Part shown: positions 24,952-35,013 of the stretch, in pieces
How positions within the stretch are numbered: the stretch's first letter is position 1
How the letters are laid out: the number at the start of each line of letters is the position of its first letter
NCBI RefSeq assembly: GCF_040529335.1
Contig: NZ_CP159534.1
Coordinates: 6,758,001 to 6,822,000, forward strand
Origin: Streptomyces sp. HUAS MG91
GTDB lineage: Bacteria; Actinomycetota; Actinomycetes; Streptomycetales; Streptomycetaceae
Reading direction: 5' to 3'
Length of the DNA stretch: 64,000 nt
The notes under the pieces: generated by a model
What the model was told of the DNA's origin: nothing
The model's input: the letters and a program-made list of their open reading frames with translations, nothing else
The model's database searches: none
Translations under genes and position numbers: made by a program

Positions 24952-27900
24952 TCAGCTGATGGCCTTGTAGCCGGTGAATTCTTCGGATGCCACGATCACG
25001 GGGCCCATGCCGGTGGCGGTCAGGTCGTGGAAGAGCCGGAGGCGGCCGGAGTTGGGGGTGGTGGCCCAGAGGTCGAGCTTGCCGTTGTTGTCGGCGTCCG
25101 GAGCCGCGGTGAACAGGGGCACGGTGGTGGTGCTGAAGTTGCTGCCGATGGCGGTGCGGTCGGAGACGCTGATGTCGTAGCCGTCATCGCCTTCCTTGCC
25201 GTGGAAGACGTAGAGTCCGCCGGTGTCGGCGCGGTCGTAGCGCACGACGAGGTCGGGCTGCCCGTCCCCGTTCCAGTCGCCGGGGGCGGCCAGGGTGACG
25301 TCGTTGACGGTGGAGACGCCGTCGGAGATGGGATCGTCGGGTCCGGCCAGCAGGACGGGGTCGCGTTCGGAGTCGAGGCGGTTGTCGTTGCTGCCGTAGT
25401 AGAGCCAGATGAATGTGCCGTCGTTGACGATGAGGTCTGGGTAGCTGTCGGTGTCGGGTATGCCGTCGTTGTCGAGGTCGAGGGGGCCATCGACGTCACC
25501 TACGGCCAGGATCTGCTTGGCGCCGTTCTTCCAGTGGTTGTTGGCGGCGGCGTAGACGGTGAGTTCCTGGCGTTCGCTGCTGGTTCCGGTTCCCTCGCAG
25601 GCGGTGCAGGCGAAGCCGAACCCGTTGTTGGGGTGGAGCCACAGCCGGTCGGTGTCGGTGGCGGCGTCGTGGCGAAGGGCGACGAGGTCTTCGTAGCCGT
25701 CGTCGGTCCAGTCGCCGCGGTGGGTGATCTGTACGTCGTTCCAGGTCGAGTTGGAGGCCGGGGTCGCGGCGTCCTTGACGGTGCCGTCGCCGGCTCCGTA
25801 GGCACGGTGCAGGACGCCCTCGGCGTCGACGGCCCAGAGGTCGGCGTTGCCGTCGCCGTTGATGTCTCCTGGCTTGTCCTTCTGCTTGAGGCCGTTGGCG
25901 TAGAAGAGGTAGTCGGCGGTGTCGGAGCGGTTGCCGGCCTTGTCCAGGCTGCGGGCGTAGAGGTGGTTGGCGCCCGAGGCGGTCGGGGTGAATTTCACGG
26001 TGACGCTGCCGCCGGCCGAGGCGGGGGAGGCGGTGCGGACGGTGGGCTCGGTGTCGGTCCAGTACTCGTACTTGGTGACGTCGCTGACGCCACCGCTGGA
26101 GAGGGTGAAGGTGCCTTCGGTGCGCACGGAGTTGGTGCCGGCGGGCCAGCCTTCGCTGCCGTCGGGGAACTGACTGGACTTGATGGCGGGCGGGGTGCTG
26201 GGGCGGTTGGGGTCGAAGACGAACCGGCAGCCGGCGGCGCCGAGGGTGGGAGTCCAGTCCGATGTGGCTTTGCCGTCGTCGGCCTGTGCCTTCCAGGAGA
26301 AGTTGCCGTTCGCCGTGGTCAGGTACTGGCTGAGGGTGGCCTTGGGAATTTTGATCTTGGCGACGGTGCCGGAGGTGACGGAGACGGTCTTGTTGAAGAA
26401 CACGCCGGGGCCGTCGTCGTGGTGGCCGGTGGCCCACAGGTGGAAGCGGGCGGTGAGGGTCCCGCCGTCCTTGTCGCTGATCTTCGCGGTGAGGTAGACG
26501 TCCGTGTTGCCGATGAGGCCGTAGGGGGCCACGTCACCGCAGCCCTTGCTGTTCTTGGTGGAGGGCACCGTGTCCAGGCCGCTGGGCGCGCTGGGGACGG
26601 TGTTGTACTCGGTGGACATCACCGCGGACTTGGCGTCGAACTTCTTCCACCCGTACACGTCCGACTCGCTGGACGCGGCGAGTTCCAGGCTGATGGTGTT
26701 CCACTTGCCGGACGCGGCGTCCTTGGCACCCTTGCTGACGTCGAAGGCGAGGTTGCCTGCGGGGCAGTCACCGCTCCAGCCCTTGGCGTCGGTGACGCTG
26801 TCCATCTGTTCACGGCGGTCGGGACGGTTGTTCCAGGTCGTCGACGAGCCGATTGTCGCCGTGCGCCACAACTGCACGGGTTTGGCGGTGCACGACCATG
26901 ACCACGTGTTCTTGATCCGGAACGTGGACTTGATGACCTGCTTGTCGGTGCTCCACAGGTTCTTGGTGTTCATGCGGAAGTAGGAGCGGGCCAGGCCATT
27001 GGTCACGTTCTCATAGCCGGCCCGGGCCGTGGTCGTGGTCTTGCCGTCCCAGCCCGCGCCGTTGAAGTACGAGGTCGTGGGGTACTTCTTGTAGGCGATC
27101 GTCCAGGAGTAGCGCGAGCCTTCGACGTAGGGGTCGATGTACACCGGATATGTGGTGTCCTTCCCCGTCATCAGGTCCGGGTCCGGGGTGAGTCTCAGTG
27201 TGTCGTCGGTGACCGCGACGGGCATGGAGGCTTCCTGAGCGCCCGGAGCCGGCTCGAACTCGCCGGGTGATGCGGGGCCTTGCGAGGTGTCGGCCTTGGC
27301 CGGCCGGCGGGCGACGTCGTGGGAGGTGCTGTCCCACATCCGCGGGGTCGGAGCCGTGAACACCTGCTGCCCGGCAGGGTTCGTGGCGCTGAGGTTGCCT
27401 GCCTCGTCCGCAGTGACGTCCACGCCGTTGCTGGACAGCTTGTAGGTGATGTCCTCCAGCTCCGGGCTGGCCGCGGCCTGGGCCGTCTTGACCACGAGGA
27501 GCTGGCCGAAGCCGGAGGCACCGGCCCGCAGTTTGAGATCGACGTCGGGAAGCACGTCCGCGTAGGTGACGGTGTCGTCCTCGATCGTGGGGGCCGGCAG
27601 CGCAGTGGGCCAGGTCAGTGAAACGCTGCGGCCGTCCCGAGTGATCGTGGCCAGCGGCCCTTTGCCTCCGCCGGAGAACTCGAGACCCACCCCGGTGGCC
27701 TCCGGGCTGATGGTGCCGTCGGAGTTCTCGGACAGGCTGGTGTCGATGTCGACGAGCCGGTTGCCCTTACGAACCCACTGCGCGATCGCGTACCGGTCCT
27801 CGGTGAACGTGCCGGAGGGGTTGGCGAACACCTGGGAGGCCTCCGTGCGCCGGGACAGCACCTCCGCCGGGTCCCCGGTCTCCTCCGCCTTGGCCAGAGC

Positions 27901-28071
27901 CTTCGTCTCTTCCGGCGTGAGGTCCGAGTCGATTTTCGTTGCCGCGCCGGGGTCGGCTGCGGCACTAGGCCCAGCGGTGGCCAACGGGGCGACAAGCCCG
28001 ACGGATATCGCTGCCACGACAGCAACGCGGAATCTCGCTTTTTTACGAGGCCATCTCTGGCGATGTCTCAT
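24952..28071 (-). CDS. Secreted FG-GAP/VCBS repeat protein with DNRLRE-like region
   Basis: 1039 residues from ATG 28071, which has AAGGAAGAG upstream and places a twin-Arg-free Sec signal ('RVAVVAAISVGLVAPLATAGPSAAA') at the N-terminus. The frame is open 29 codons further but lacks a better start. After an extracellular region common to Streptomyces RHS partners ('YPVYIDPYVEG'), a DNRLRE-type region ('SYFRMNTKNLW', 'TTWNNRPD') is followed by fibronectin-like parts. The C-terminal third has five VCBS/FG-GAP Ca-binding loops ('DINGDGNADLW', 'DWTDDGYEDLV', 'DLDNDGIPDTD', 'DWNGDGQPDLV', 'DADNNGKLDLW'), likely a beta-propeller. It is divergent from the RHS gene and probably works with it outside the cell. 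Confidence 0.8.
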   Translation of the reverse strand: MRHRQRWPRKKARFRVAVVAAISVGLVAPLATAGPSAAADPGAATKIDSDLTPEETKALAKAEETGDPAEVLSRRTEASQVFANPSGTFTEDRYAIAQWVRKGNRLVDIDTSLSENSDGTISPEATGVGLEFSGGGKGPLATITRDGRSVSLTWPTALPAPTIEDDTVTYADVLPDVDLKLRAGASGFGQLLVVKTAQAAASPELEDITYKLSSNGVDVTADEAGNLSATNPAGQQVFTAPTPRMWDSTSHDVARRPAKADTSQGPASPGEFEPAPGAQEASMPVAVTDDTLRLTPDPDLMTGKDTTYPVYIDPYVEGSRYSWTIAYKKYPTTSYFNGAGWDGKTTTTARAGYENVTNGLARSYFRMNTKNLWSTDKQVIKSTFRIKNTWSWSCTAKPVQLWRTATIGSSTTWNNRPDRREQMDSVTDAKGWSGDCPAGNLAFDVSKGAKDAASGKWNTISLELAASSESDVYGWKKFDAKSAVMSTEYNTVPSAPSGLDTVPSTKNSKGCGDVAPYGLIGNTDVYLTAKISDKDGGTLTARFHLWATGHHDDGPGVFFNKTVSVTSGTVAKIKIPKATLSQYLTTANGNFSWKAQADDGKATSDWTPTLGAAGCRFVFDPNRPSTPPAIKSSQFPDGSEGWPAGTNSVRTEGTFTLSSGGVSDVTKYEYWTDTEPTVRTASPASAGGSVTVKFTPTASGANHLYARSLDKAGNRSDTADYLFYANGLKQKDKPGDINGDGNADLWAVDAEGVLHRAYGAGDGTVKDAATPASNSTWNDVQITHRGDWTDDGYEDLVALRHDAATDTDRLWLHPNNGFGFACTACEGTGTSSERQELTVYAAANNHWKNGAKQILAVGDVDGPLDLDNDGIPDTDSYPDLIVNDGTFIWLYYGSNDNRLDSERDPVLLAGPDDPISDGVSTVNDVTLAAPGDWNGDGQPDLVVRYDRADTGGLYVFHGKEGDDGYDISVSDRTAIGSNFSTTTVPLFTAAPDADNNGKLDLWATTPNSGRLRLFHDLTATGMGPVIVASEEFTGYKAIS

Positions 28072-28511
28072 TACTCTTCCTTTTCCATATCTAAACATGG
28101 TGCAGCGGCACCCTACAACCAGTCGGCACCTTTCCTTCTGGGGAGATCGGGCATCCAAGAGGGTGGGGGAGGGGGTCGGTCCCGACGTTGCTTCAGTCGG
28201 TGAGGGTGACCTCCTGGTTGGTCATACCTGCACCTCAGGGCGTCCTGGCGGCGGCCTGACGCATGAGCCGGGTCAATGGTTGTACAGGCCACGGGTGGTC
28301 TTCTGCTGTGCCGTGGAGTACGCCCCCGATCTGTAATTCAACGCGCCGCGATAATTTTGCGTACGAATGGTGCAATGTCGGACATAATTGAAATGTTGGA
28401 AATCGACATAACGAGATCATTAAGTTTCCTTGAATCTCTCTTGACTCAACTAGATTCTCTCTACATTTGATTTGTTGTTTTTGATTTCTAGACAGTGAGG
28501 GGGGACTTCAC
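28072..28511. other. AT-rich divergent intergenic region
   Basis: 440 bases separating the FG-GAP and RHS genes. The last ~170 bases (from about 28335) are strikingly AT-rich for this genome and carry several TTGA and TAATTT blocks plus ATGTCG/CGACAT half-sites (28375-28380, 28404-28409). A 64-codon frame exists (28276-28470) but looks non-coding. It probably holds both promoters and binding sites for xenogeneic silencers or dedicated regulators. Confidence 0.5.
28441..28467 (+). promoter_or_regulatory. Possible promoter of the RHS gene
   Basis: TTGACT at 28441-28446 and TACATT at 28462-28467, spacing 15 bases (short), 45 bases before the RHS start. Ribosome site GAGGGGGG precedes GTG 28512. 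Confidence 0.35.
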
Positions 28512-31500
28512 GTGAGAGAAACGAGCCGAAGAAGACCCGGCCTGCCACGAGGGCGCGCCCGGCTTCGCTGGACGGCGGTCTCGCTTGCCGGGTTCCTGCT
28601 GACCGGAGCACTGGCCGGACCCGTCGCCGCGGCCGCGGAGCTGGAACTGCGCAAGCTGACGGAAACGGAGCCGGTCCCGACGCGTGCGGTCAAGGCCAAG
28701 GAGCTCAAGCCGGTCGACCAGACGCGCGGCAAGGAGTTCCGGCCCGACAGCAAGGCCCGGTGGCCCAAGGCCGGTGCGGCCAGGCTGAAGGTTCCCGGTC
28801 CGGGCCGCACCACGGCACGCGCTCAGGCGGGCGACCTGCCCGTGGCAGCGACCGCATCGGCCGGGCGCGACCGCGGCCAGACCACGGACCTGGACGTGCA
28901 GGTCCTCAGCCATGACGACGCCCGCGACGCCGGCGTCAACGGAGTCCTGCTGGCTGTGCGCGGAGCAGCGGCGAAGAAGGCCGACGACTCCGTGCAACTG
29001 AAGGTCGACTACTCGTCGTTCGCCGGAATGTACGGCGGTGACTGGGCCTTGCGCCTGACCGCCACCGTGCTGGACGACTGTGTACTGACCGCCCCCACGG
29101 CCCGCTCGTGCAAGCCGGGCACACCGCTGAAGACCGACAACGACCCCAAGGCGCAGACGCTCACCGCCGACGTGCCGGTGAGCGTGGTCGCGGACACCTC
29201 GTCAGACGCGACCGACGATCAGGGCGCCGCGGCGCTGGTCACACCTTCTCCAAGCAAGACATCCGCCACCGGACTGGCCGCCGGCAGCGGCGTGCGGCTG
29301 GTGGCCCTGGCCGCCGCAGCATCAGGCCCCACGGGCAACTATGGCGCCACACCGGTTTCCCCGTCGGGCAACTGGTCGGCAGGCGGCTCCTCAGGCGGTT
29401 TCGCCTGGAGCTACGACATGCCCACTCCCAGTGTGCCGGGCGACCTTGCCCCCGACCTGGGCCTGTCCTACTCCTCGCAGTCGATCGACGGCCGCACCGC
29501 CGCGACCAACAACCAGGCCAACTGGGTTGCCGACGGCTGGTCCCTGTCGCCCGGTTCGATCGAGCGCCGCTACGTCTCCTGCGAGGACGACAAGGACGGC
29601 GGCAACAACCCCTCGACCAAGGTCGGCGACCTGTGCTGGAAGAACGACAACGCCACCCTCAGCCTGGGCGGCGAGTCCAGCGAGCTGGTCAAGGACGACA
29701 AGACCGGCGTGTGGAAGAAGAAGCAGGACGACGGCACCCGCGTCGAGCGCTTCACCAACAGCACTCTCACCAACGGTGACAACGATGGCGAGTACTGGCG
29801 CGTCGCCACGTCCGACGGCACCCAGTACTACTTCGGCCGCAACAAGATGGCCGGCTGGGCCACCGGGAAGGACGTGACCAACTCCGCCTGGACGGTCCCG
29901 GTGTACGGAAACCAGTCCGGCGAGCCCTGCCACGCGTCGGCGTTCGCCGACTCCTGGTGTCAGCAGGCCTGGCGCTGGAACCTCGACGCGGTCGTCGACC
30001 CGCACGGCAATGCGATGGTCTATTACTGGGGCAAGGAGTCCAACTACTACCAGCGCAACATCGACAGCAGCTACAAGGGCACCATGACGCCCTACACACG
30101 CGGCGGCTACCTCAAGCGCATCGAGTACGGCCTGCGCAGCAGCGACTACTACGCCGACCCGGCCGCGAAGGCCGAGTTCACCGTGGCCGAGCGGTGTCTG
30201 CCCACCAGTTCCTTCGACTGCGCGACGGACAAGTTCACCAAGACAAACGCCAAGTACTGGCCGGACGTCCCCTTCGACAAGTACTGCACATCCTCCTCCG
30301 CCTGCGAAGGAAACTCCTCCCCGTCCTACTTCACCCGCAAGATGCTGACCAGCGTGTCCACCTACGGGCGCAACGACAGCGGACTGCAGAAGGTCGACAC
30401 CTGGGCGCTGCGGCACCAGTACCCCGCCACCGGCGACGGCACCGATCCCTCTCTGTGGCTGGCCGGCATCACCCGCACCGGGCACGCGGGGGGCACCGAC
30501 ACCAGCCTGCCCGAGGTCCTCACCTACGGCGTCCAACTGCCCAACCGCGTCGAGGGTGCCGTCGACGAGATCCCGCCGTACGTCCGCTACCGGATCAGCG
30601 CGATCAAGAACGAGACCGGCTCCACGCTCGGCGTGACCTACTCCTCCGGCGACTGCACCGCCACGTCACTGCCGACCCCCTCGTCGAACACCAAGCGCTG
30701 TTACCCCGTGATCTGGTCACCGCCGGACGCACCGGCCGCCGACTACAAGCCCTACCAGGACTGGTTCCACACCTACGTGGTGACCAAGATGCTGGAGTCC
30801 GACGACGTCGCGGGAGCCCCGGTCAAGCGCACCGACTACCGCTACCTCGGCGGCATGGCCTGGGGCAAGGACGACGACGAGTTCACCAAGGCCGACGAGC
30901 GCACCTGGGGCAACCGCCTCGGCTACGGCCGGGTCCAGACCCTCACCGGCGACCCGGCCGAGGGCAAGCAGACCCTCAGCGAAACCCGCTACTTCCGCGG
31001 CATCGACGGAGCCAAGGTCGCCGACTCCACCGGCACCGAAGTCAGCGACCACGAATCGTTCGCCGGCCAGAGCCGGGAAGAAGCCACCTACAACGGCGAC
31101 GGCGGCGCTCTCGTAGAGGCCACCAGCTACACCCCCTGGCACTCCGCCGCAGTGGCGATCCACTCTCGCACGGCCGACAAGCTGCCCGAGGTGAACGCCT
31201 GGCAGACGGGCGTGAAGGAGGACCAGACTCGCACCACCGTCTCCGGCGTCAGCGCCCCGCGACTGACGAAGACGACGCGCACGTTCGACTCCTACGGCAT
31301 GGTCGACTCCGTCTCCGAGACCGGAGACACCGCCAAGTCCGGTGACGAACAGTGCACGATCACCAGCTACACCCGCAACACCACCACCAATCTGCTCAAC
31401 CTGATCGCCGAGACCAAGACCGTCGCCAAGCCCTGCGGCGCCACGCCGTCCCTGCCGGACGACCTCATCTCGGCCTCCCGCACCTACTACGACAACGCCA

Positions 31501-34500
31501 CCGCCCTGACCACCGCACCGACCAAGGGCGATGTCACCAAGGAAGAAGAGCAGGACGGCAAGGGCACCGGCTACCTCACCACGGCCACGAACAAGTACGA
31601 CGTCTACGGCCGCCAGACCCACTCCACCGACGCCGAAGGCGCCACCACCGACGTCACCTTCACCCCGGCCACCGGGCGCGCCCCGACCGAGACACAGACG
31701 ACCAACGCCCTCGGGCACACCAGCAAGGAGATCACCGAGCCGCTGCGCGGGCTGACCACGGCCACCATCGACGCCAACGGCAAGCGCGCCGACCTGGAGT
31801 ACGACGCACTCGGCCACCTCGTCAAGGCCTGGGACACCGGCTGGCCCAAGGCCGACCACGCCACCCAGCCCTCAGCCCAGTACACCTACGCCATCACCCG
31901 CACCAAGCCCACCGTCATCACCGTCAAGACCCTCAACTACCAGGGCTCGTACGACACGGCGTACGCCTTCTACGACGGCCTGATGCGCGAGCGGGAGACC
32001 CAGTCCGCGGCCATCGGCGCCAGCACCGGAAAGCTCGTCACAGAGAACCTCTACGACACCCGCGGCCTGACCTGGAAGAGCTACAGCTCCTACTACGCCG
32101 GCGGAGCCCCCTCGGCCACTCTGGTGACCGGCGACGACACCAAGGTCCCGGCCGCGACCGAGAACCGCTTCGACGGCGCCGGACGCACCACCGCCTCACT
32201 CGCCCTGCGCTTCGGCGACGAGACCCGCCGCACCGCCACCGAGTACTCAGGCGACCGCACCACCGTCATCCCGCCCCAGGGTGGCACCGCCACCACCACC
32301 GTCGTCGACGCCCTCGGCCGCACCAGCGAAAAGCGCGAATACACCGACGCCGCACGCACCAAGTACCTGACCACCAGCTACAGCTACAGCCCCCTCGGCA
32401 ACCTCGACAAGATCACCGGCCCCGAAGGCACCGTCTGGAACTGGACCTACGACCACCGCGGCCGCCAGACCAAGACCGTCGACCCGGACAAGGGCACCAG
32501 CACCACCACCTACGACGACGACGATCGTCCCCTCACCAGCACCGACGCCCGCAACATCACCCTGACCAACAAGTACGACGACCTCGGCCGCACCACCGAA
32601 CTCAAGCAGGGCGACACCGTGCGCGCCGCCTGGTCCTACGACACGGTCGCCAAGGGCCAACTCGCCTCCGACACTCGCTACATCGACGGCCAGGCCTACA
32701 CCAACCGCATCGACACCTACGACGACCGCTACCAGGTCACCAAGAGCACCAGCACCCTGCCCGCCGACGCGGGAGGCCTCGCCGGAAGCTACAGCTGGAC
32801 CTTCGGATACAACAGCTACACCGGCGCCCAGGAATGGACGCTCAACCCCGCCCTCGGCAACCTTCCTTCCGAACGCGTCACCACCGTCTACGGCGAGGGC
32901 AACCTGCCCATCAAGACCACCGCCGGACAGGTCACCCTGGTCAACAGCGTCAACTACGACGTGTTCGGCCGCGCCGGCCGCACCGAGTACGGCGTCCTGG
33001 GCCGCAAGGTCTATGACACCCGCGTCTTCGACGAACACACAGGCCGCCTCACCCAGCACACCATCGACGGCGACGTGGCCCTGCGCATCGATGACACCCA
33101 GTATGGCTACGACCCCGCCGGCAACGTCACCCGCATCACCGAAAGCGCAGGCCAGGGCGCCGCCACCACCTACGACACCCAGTGCTTCGCCACCGACGCG
33201 CTGCAGCGCATGACCGAGGCGTGGACCGCCAAGAACCGTGCCGACACCTGCGCCGGCGCACCCACCAGCAGCACCGTGGGCGGACCGGACTCGTACTGGC
33301 ACAGCTATAAGTACGACGACTCCGGTAACCGCACCCAACTCGTCCAGCACGCCACCACCACCGGCGTGGACACTGTCACCCGCACCTACGCCACCGCAGA
33401 GCCCACCGCGGCCAACCCGCACGCCCTGCGCAGCGTCACCACCACCGGCGGGAAAGACGCCGGAACCGAGACCTTCGCCTACGACGACGGAGCCGGCAAC
33501 ACCACCGGCCGCAGCGGCGGCGACCGGGACCAGAAACTTGCCTGGGACCCGGAGGGACATCTGCAGAAGGTCACCGAGAACGGCAAGAGCACCGAGTACC
33601 TCTACGACGCCGGCGGCAACCGCATGCTGGCCAGACAGGCCGACGGCTCCACCACGGCCTACCTGCCCGGCGGCAACGAACTGACCGTCACCGGCGCCGG
33701 GACAAAGCAGGCCACCCGGTACTACACGCACAACGGCGAGAACATCGCGATGCGCAACGCCTCGGGATTCCAGTTCCTCCTCGCCGACCAGCAAGGCACC
33801 GCGCTCCTCGCCGTCGCCTTCGGCACCGGCCAGGCCGTCACCCGCCGCAAGCAACTCCCCTTCGGAGGCGAACGCTCCACCACCGGCTCCACCGCATGGC
33901 CCGGCGACCGCGGCTTCCTCAGTGGCACCAGCGACCCCACCGGCTACACCCACCTCGGAGCCCGCGAATACAACCCGGAAACCGGCAGATTCCTCTCCGT
34001 CGACCCACTCTTCACCACCGACGACCCCTCCCAGCACAACGCCTACCAATACGGAAACAACAACCCCGCCACCTACTCCGATCCCACCGGCGAAGCATTC
34101 GTAGAATGCCGATCCGGCCAGTACAGCTGCTCTTACGGAAAGAACACCGCCGACGTCACCAAGGTCGAATTCGGCAAGAACTACGAACAGGTCACTCGAG
34201 CCCAGGGCGGCACGCCCTCCAAGCACTACTACACACAGGTGACCACAGGTAAGAAGTACACCTACGTCAAGGGACGTGGCGTCACTAAATACACCAGCTC
34301 GCAGCTCAGCGCCGGCGAAAAGCTTCAGAAGCAGCGCGAGGCTGAGTACAAGAGATATATCGCCTGGGTGAAGGCAGAGCGAAAGAAGGCCGAGGCACGC
34401 TCGGAAGCGAACCAAAAGGAGCAAGGCTTCTGGGGGAAGCTAAAGTCCGGCCTTCACAATACATTCGGCACCTGGGACGGCTGGAAAAACAGAGTTCTGC

Positions 34501-34904
34501 CGGCCGTCGGCTTCGGAGCTTGCCTCGTGGTCTCCGCTGGTGCCTGTGTTGTTGTGGGAGCAGTTGCGGCCACGGCAACATTCGTAGGCGAAGGTGCAAT
34601 CAACGGGAACTGGGACGCCGGGACCTACGCAAAGGGCTTGGCGTGGGGCGCCCTTGGGGGGTTCGCCGCCGTCAAATATGCTCGCTGGGGAGGAGCTACG
34701 GCGAAGGAAGCTCTGTGGGGAGGCGCAGTGGCACGCACGACGGTACGTGTGAAACCTGCGACTACCACGAGCGGCGCGATCTGGCGGGACGGTCCGATTG
34801 ACTGGGCCGCGACGCGGGGCAACATCGGAGTCAATGCCGGATTCAACTTCGGGTTCTGTGGCGCCGGCGCGTTCAGTGTCGGAAGCCAAGTCGGATCCTG
34901 TTGA
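28512..34904 (+). CDS. RHS/YD-repeat polymorphic toxin-like protein
   Basis: 2130 residues. A signal peptide (about 1-42, 'LRWTAVSLAGFLLTGALAGPVAAAA') precedes the N-terminal region shared by Streptomyces RHS proteins ('GNYGATPVSPSGNWS' near residue 275). Many YD repeats ('YDALGHLVKAWD', 'YDDLGRTTELKQ', 'YDPAGNVTRI') form the shell at about 1000-1850. The RHS core end ('LGAREYNPETGRFLSVDP', 'YQYGNNNPATYSDPTGEA' near 1858) marks the junction after which toxin tails are swapped. The ~270-residue tail has a Lys-rich helix and a Gly/Ala-rich hydrophobic block (about 2000-2060), then a short Cys-containing end. I recognise no nuclease motif; a membrane-active or pretoxin tail is possible. A candidate immunity gene follows. 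Confidence 0.85.
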   Translation: MRETSRRRPGLPRGRARLRWTAVSLAGFLLTGALAGPVAAAAELELRKLTETEPVPTRAVKAKELKPVDQTRGKEFRPDSKARWPKAGAARLKVPGPGRTTARAQAGDLPVAATASAGRDRGQTTDLDVQVLSHDDARDAGVNGVLLAVRGAAAKKADDSVQLKVDYSSFAGMYGGDWALRLTATVLDDCVLTAPTARSCKPGTPLKTDNDPKAQTLTADVPVSVVADTSSDATDDQGAAALVTPSPSKTSATGLAAGSGVRLVALAAAASGPTGNYGATPVSPSGNWSAGGSSGGFAWSYDMPTPSVPGDLAPDLGLSYSSQSIDGRTAATNNQANWVADGWSLSPGSIERRYVSCEDDKDGGNNPSTKVGDLCWKNDNATLSLGGESSELVKDDKTGVWKKKQDDGTRVERFTNSTLTNGDNDGEYWRVATSDGTQYYFGRNKMAGWATGKDVTNSAWTVPVYGNQSGEPCHASAFADSWCQQAWRWNLDAVVDPHGNAMVYYWGKESNYYQRNIDSSYKGTMTPYTRGGYLKRIEYGLRSSDYYADPAAKAEFTVAERCLPTSSFDCATDKFTKTNAKYWPDVPFDKYCTSSSACEGNSSPSYFTRKMLTSVSTYGRNDSGLQKVDTWALRHQYPATGDGTDPSLWLAGITRTGHAGGTDTSLPEVLTYGVQLPNRVEGAVDEIPPYVRYRISAIKNETGSTLGVTYSSGDCTATSLPTPSSNTKRCYPVIWSPPDAPAADYKPYQDWFHTYVVTKMLESDDVAGAPVKRTDYRYLGGMAWGKDDDEFTKADERTWGNRLGYGRVQTLTGDPAEGKQTLSETRYFRGIDGAKVADSTGTEVSDHESFAGQSREEATYNGDGGALVEATSYTPWHSAAVAIHSRTADKLPEVNAWQTGVKEDQTRTTVSGVSAPRLTKTTRTFDSYGMVDSVSETGDTAKSGDEQCTITSYTRNTTTNLLNLIAETKTVAKPCGATPSLPDDLISASRTYYDNATALTTAPTKGDVTKEEEQDGKGTGYLTTATNKYDVYGRQTHSTDAEGATTDVTFTPATGRAPTETQTTNALGHTSKEITEPLRGLTTATIDANGKRADLEYDALGHLVKAWDTGWPKADHATQPSAQYTYAITRTKPTVITVKTLNYQGSYDTAYAFYDGLMRERETQSAAIGASTGKLVTENLYDTRGLTWKSYSSYYAGGAPSATLVTGDDTKVPAATENRFDGAGRTTASLALRFGDETRRTATEYSGDRTTVIPPQGGTATTTVVDALGRTSEKREYTDAARTKYLTTSYSYSPLGNLDKITGPEGTVWNWTYDHRGRQTKTVDPDKGTSTTTYDDDDRPLTSTDARNITLTNKYDDLGRTTELKQGDTVRAAWSYDTVAKGQLASDTRYIDGQAYTNRIDTYDDRYQVTKSTSTLPADAGGLAGSYSWTFGYNSYTGAQEWTLNPALGNLPSERVTTVYGEGNLPIKTTAGQVTLVNSVNYDVFGRAGRTEYGVLGRKVYDTRVFDEHTGRLTQHTIDGDVALRIDDTQYGYDPAGNVTRITESAGQGAATTYDTQCFATDALQRMTEAWTAKNRADTCAGAPTSSTVGGPDSYWHSYKYDDSGNRTQLVQHATTTGVDTVTRTYATAEPTAANPHALRSVTTTGGKDAGTETFAYDDGAGNTTGRSGGDRDQKLAWDPEGHLQKVTENGKSTEYLYDAGGNRMLARQADGSTTAYLPGGNELTVTGAGTKQATRYYTHNGENIAMRNASGFQFLLADQQGTALLAVAFGTGQAVTRRKQLPFGGERSTTGSTAWPGDRGFLSGTSDPTGYTHLGAREYNPETGRFLSVDPLFTTDDPSQHNAYQYGNNNPATYSDPTGEAFVECRSGQYSCSYGKNTADVTKVEFGKNYEQVTRAQGGTPSKHYYTQVTTGKKYTYVKGRGVTKYTSSQLSAGEKLQKQREAEYKRYIAWVKAERKKAEARSEANQKEQGFWGKLKSGLHNTFGTWDGWKNRVLPAVGFGACLVVSAGACVVVGAVAATATFVGEGAINGNWDAGTYAKGLAWGALGGFAAVKYARWGGATAKEALWGGAVARTTVRVKPATTTSGAIWRDGPIDWAATRGNIGVNAGFNFGFCGAGAFSVGSQVGSC

Positions 34905-34945
34905 GCGGAACGCGCTCCGCCTCAACATCTTGACATCGTGAAATG

Positions 34946-34993
34946 GGGGCTGGCCATGGGAGCCAAGGTCAGCCCCTGCCGCCTTTGGCGGCA
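34946..34993 (+). terminator. Two hairpins between RHS gene and candidate immunity gene
   Basis: First stem 34946-34955 with 34967-34976 (10 bp, one G-U), second stem 34977-34983 with 34987-34993 (7 bp, TTT loop). They would separate transcription of the immunity gene from that of the toxin. Confidence 0.5.
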
Positions 34994-35013
34994 TCTATTG
35001 AAAGTTGTGAGAC

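Noticed and set aside
24859..26901. 680-codon open frame on the + strand
   Set aside because: Fully antisense to the FG-GAP gene. Composition is Val/Gly/Ala repeats with no domain, a usual shadow of high-GC coding DNA.
28276..28470. 64-codon frame in the AT-rich gap
   Set aside because: Codon use unlike the genome, no ribosome site; better explained as promoter DNA.
32247..34424. 725-codon minus-strand frame
   Set aside because: Antisense to the RHS repeats; low-complexity Val/Gly/Ala product.
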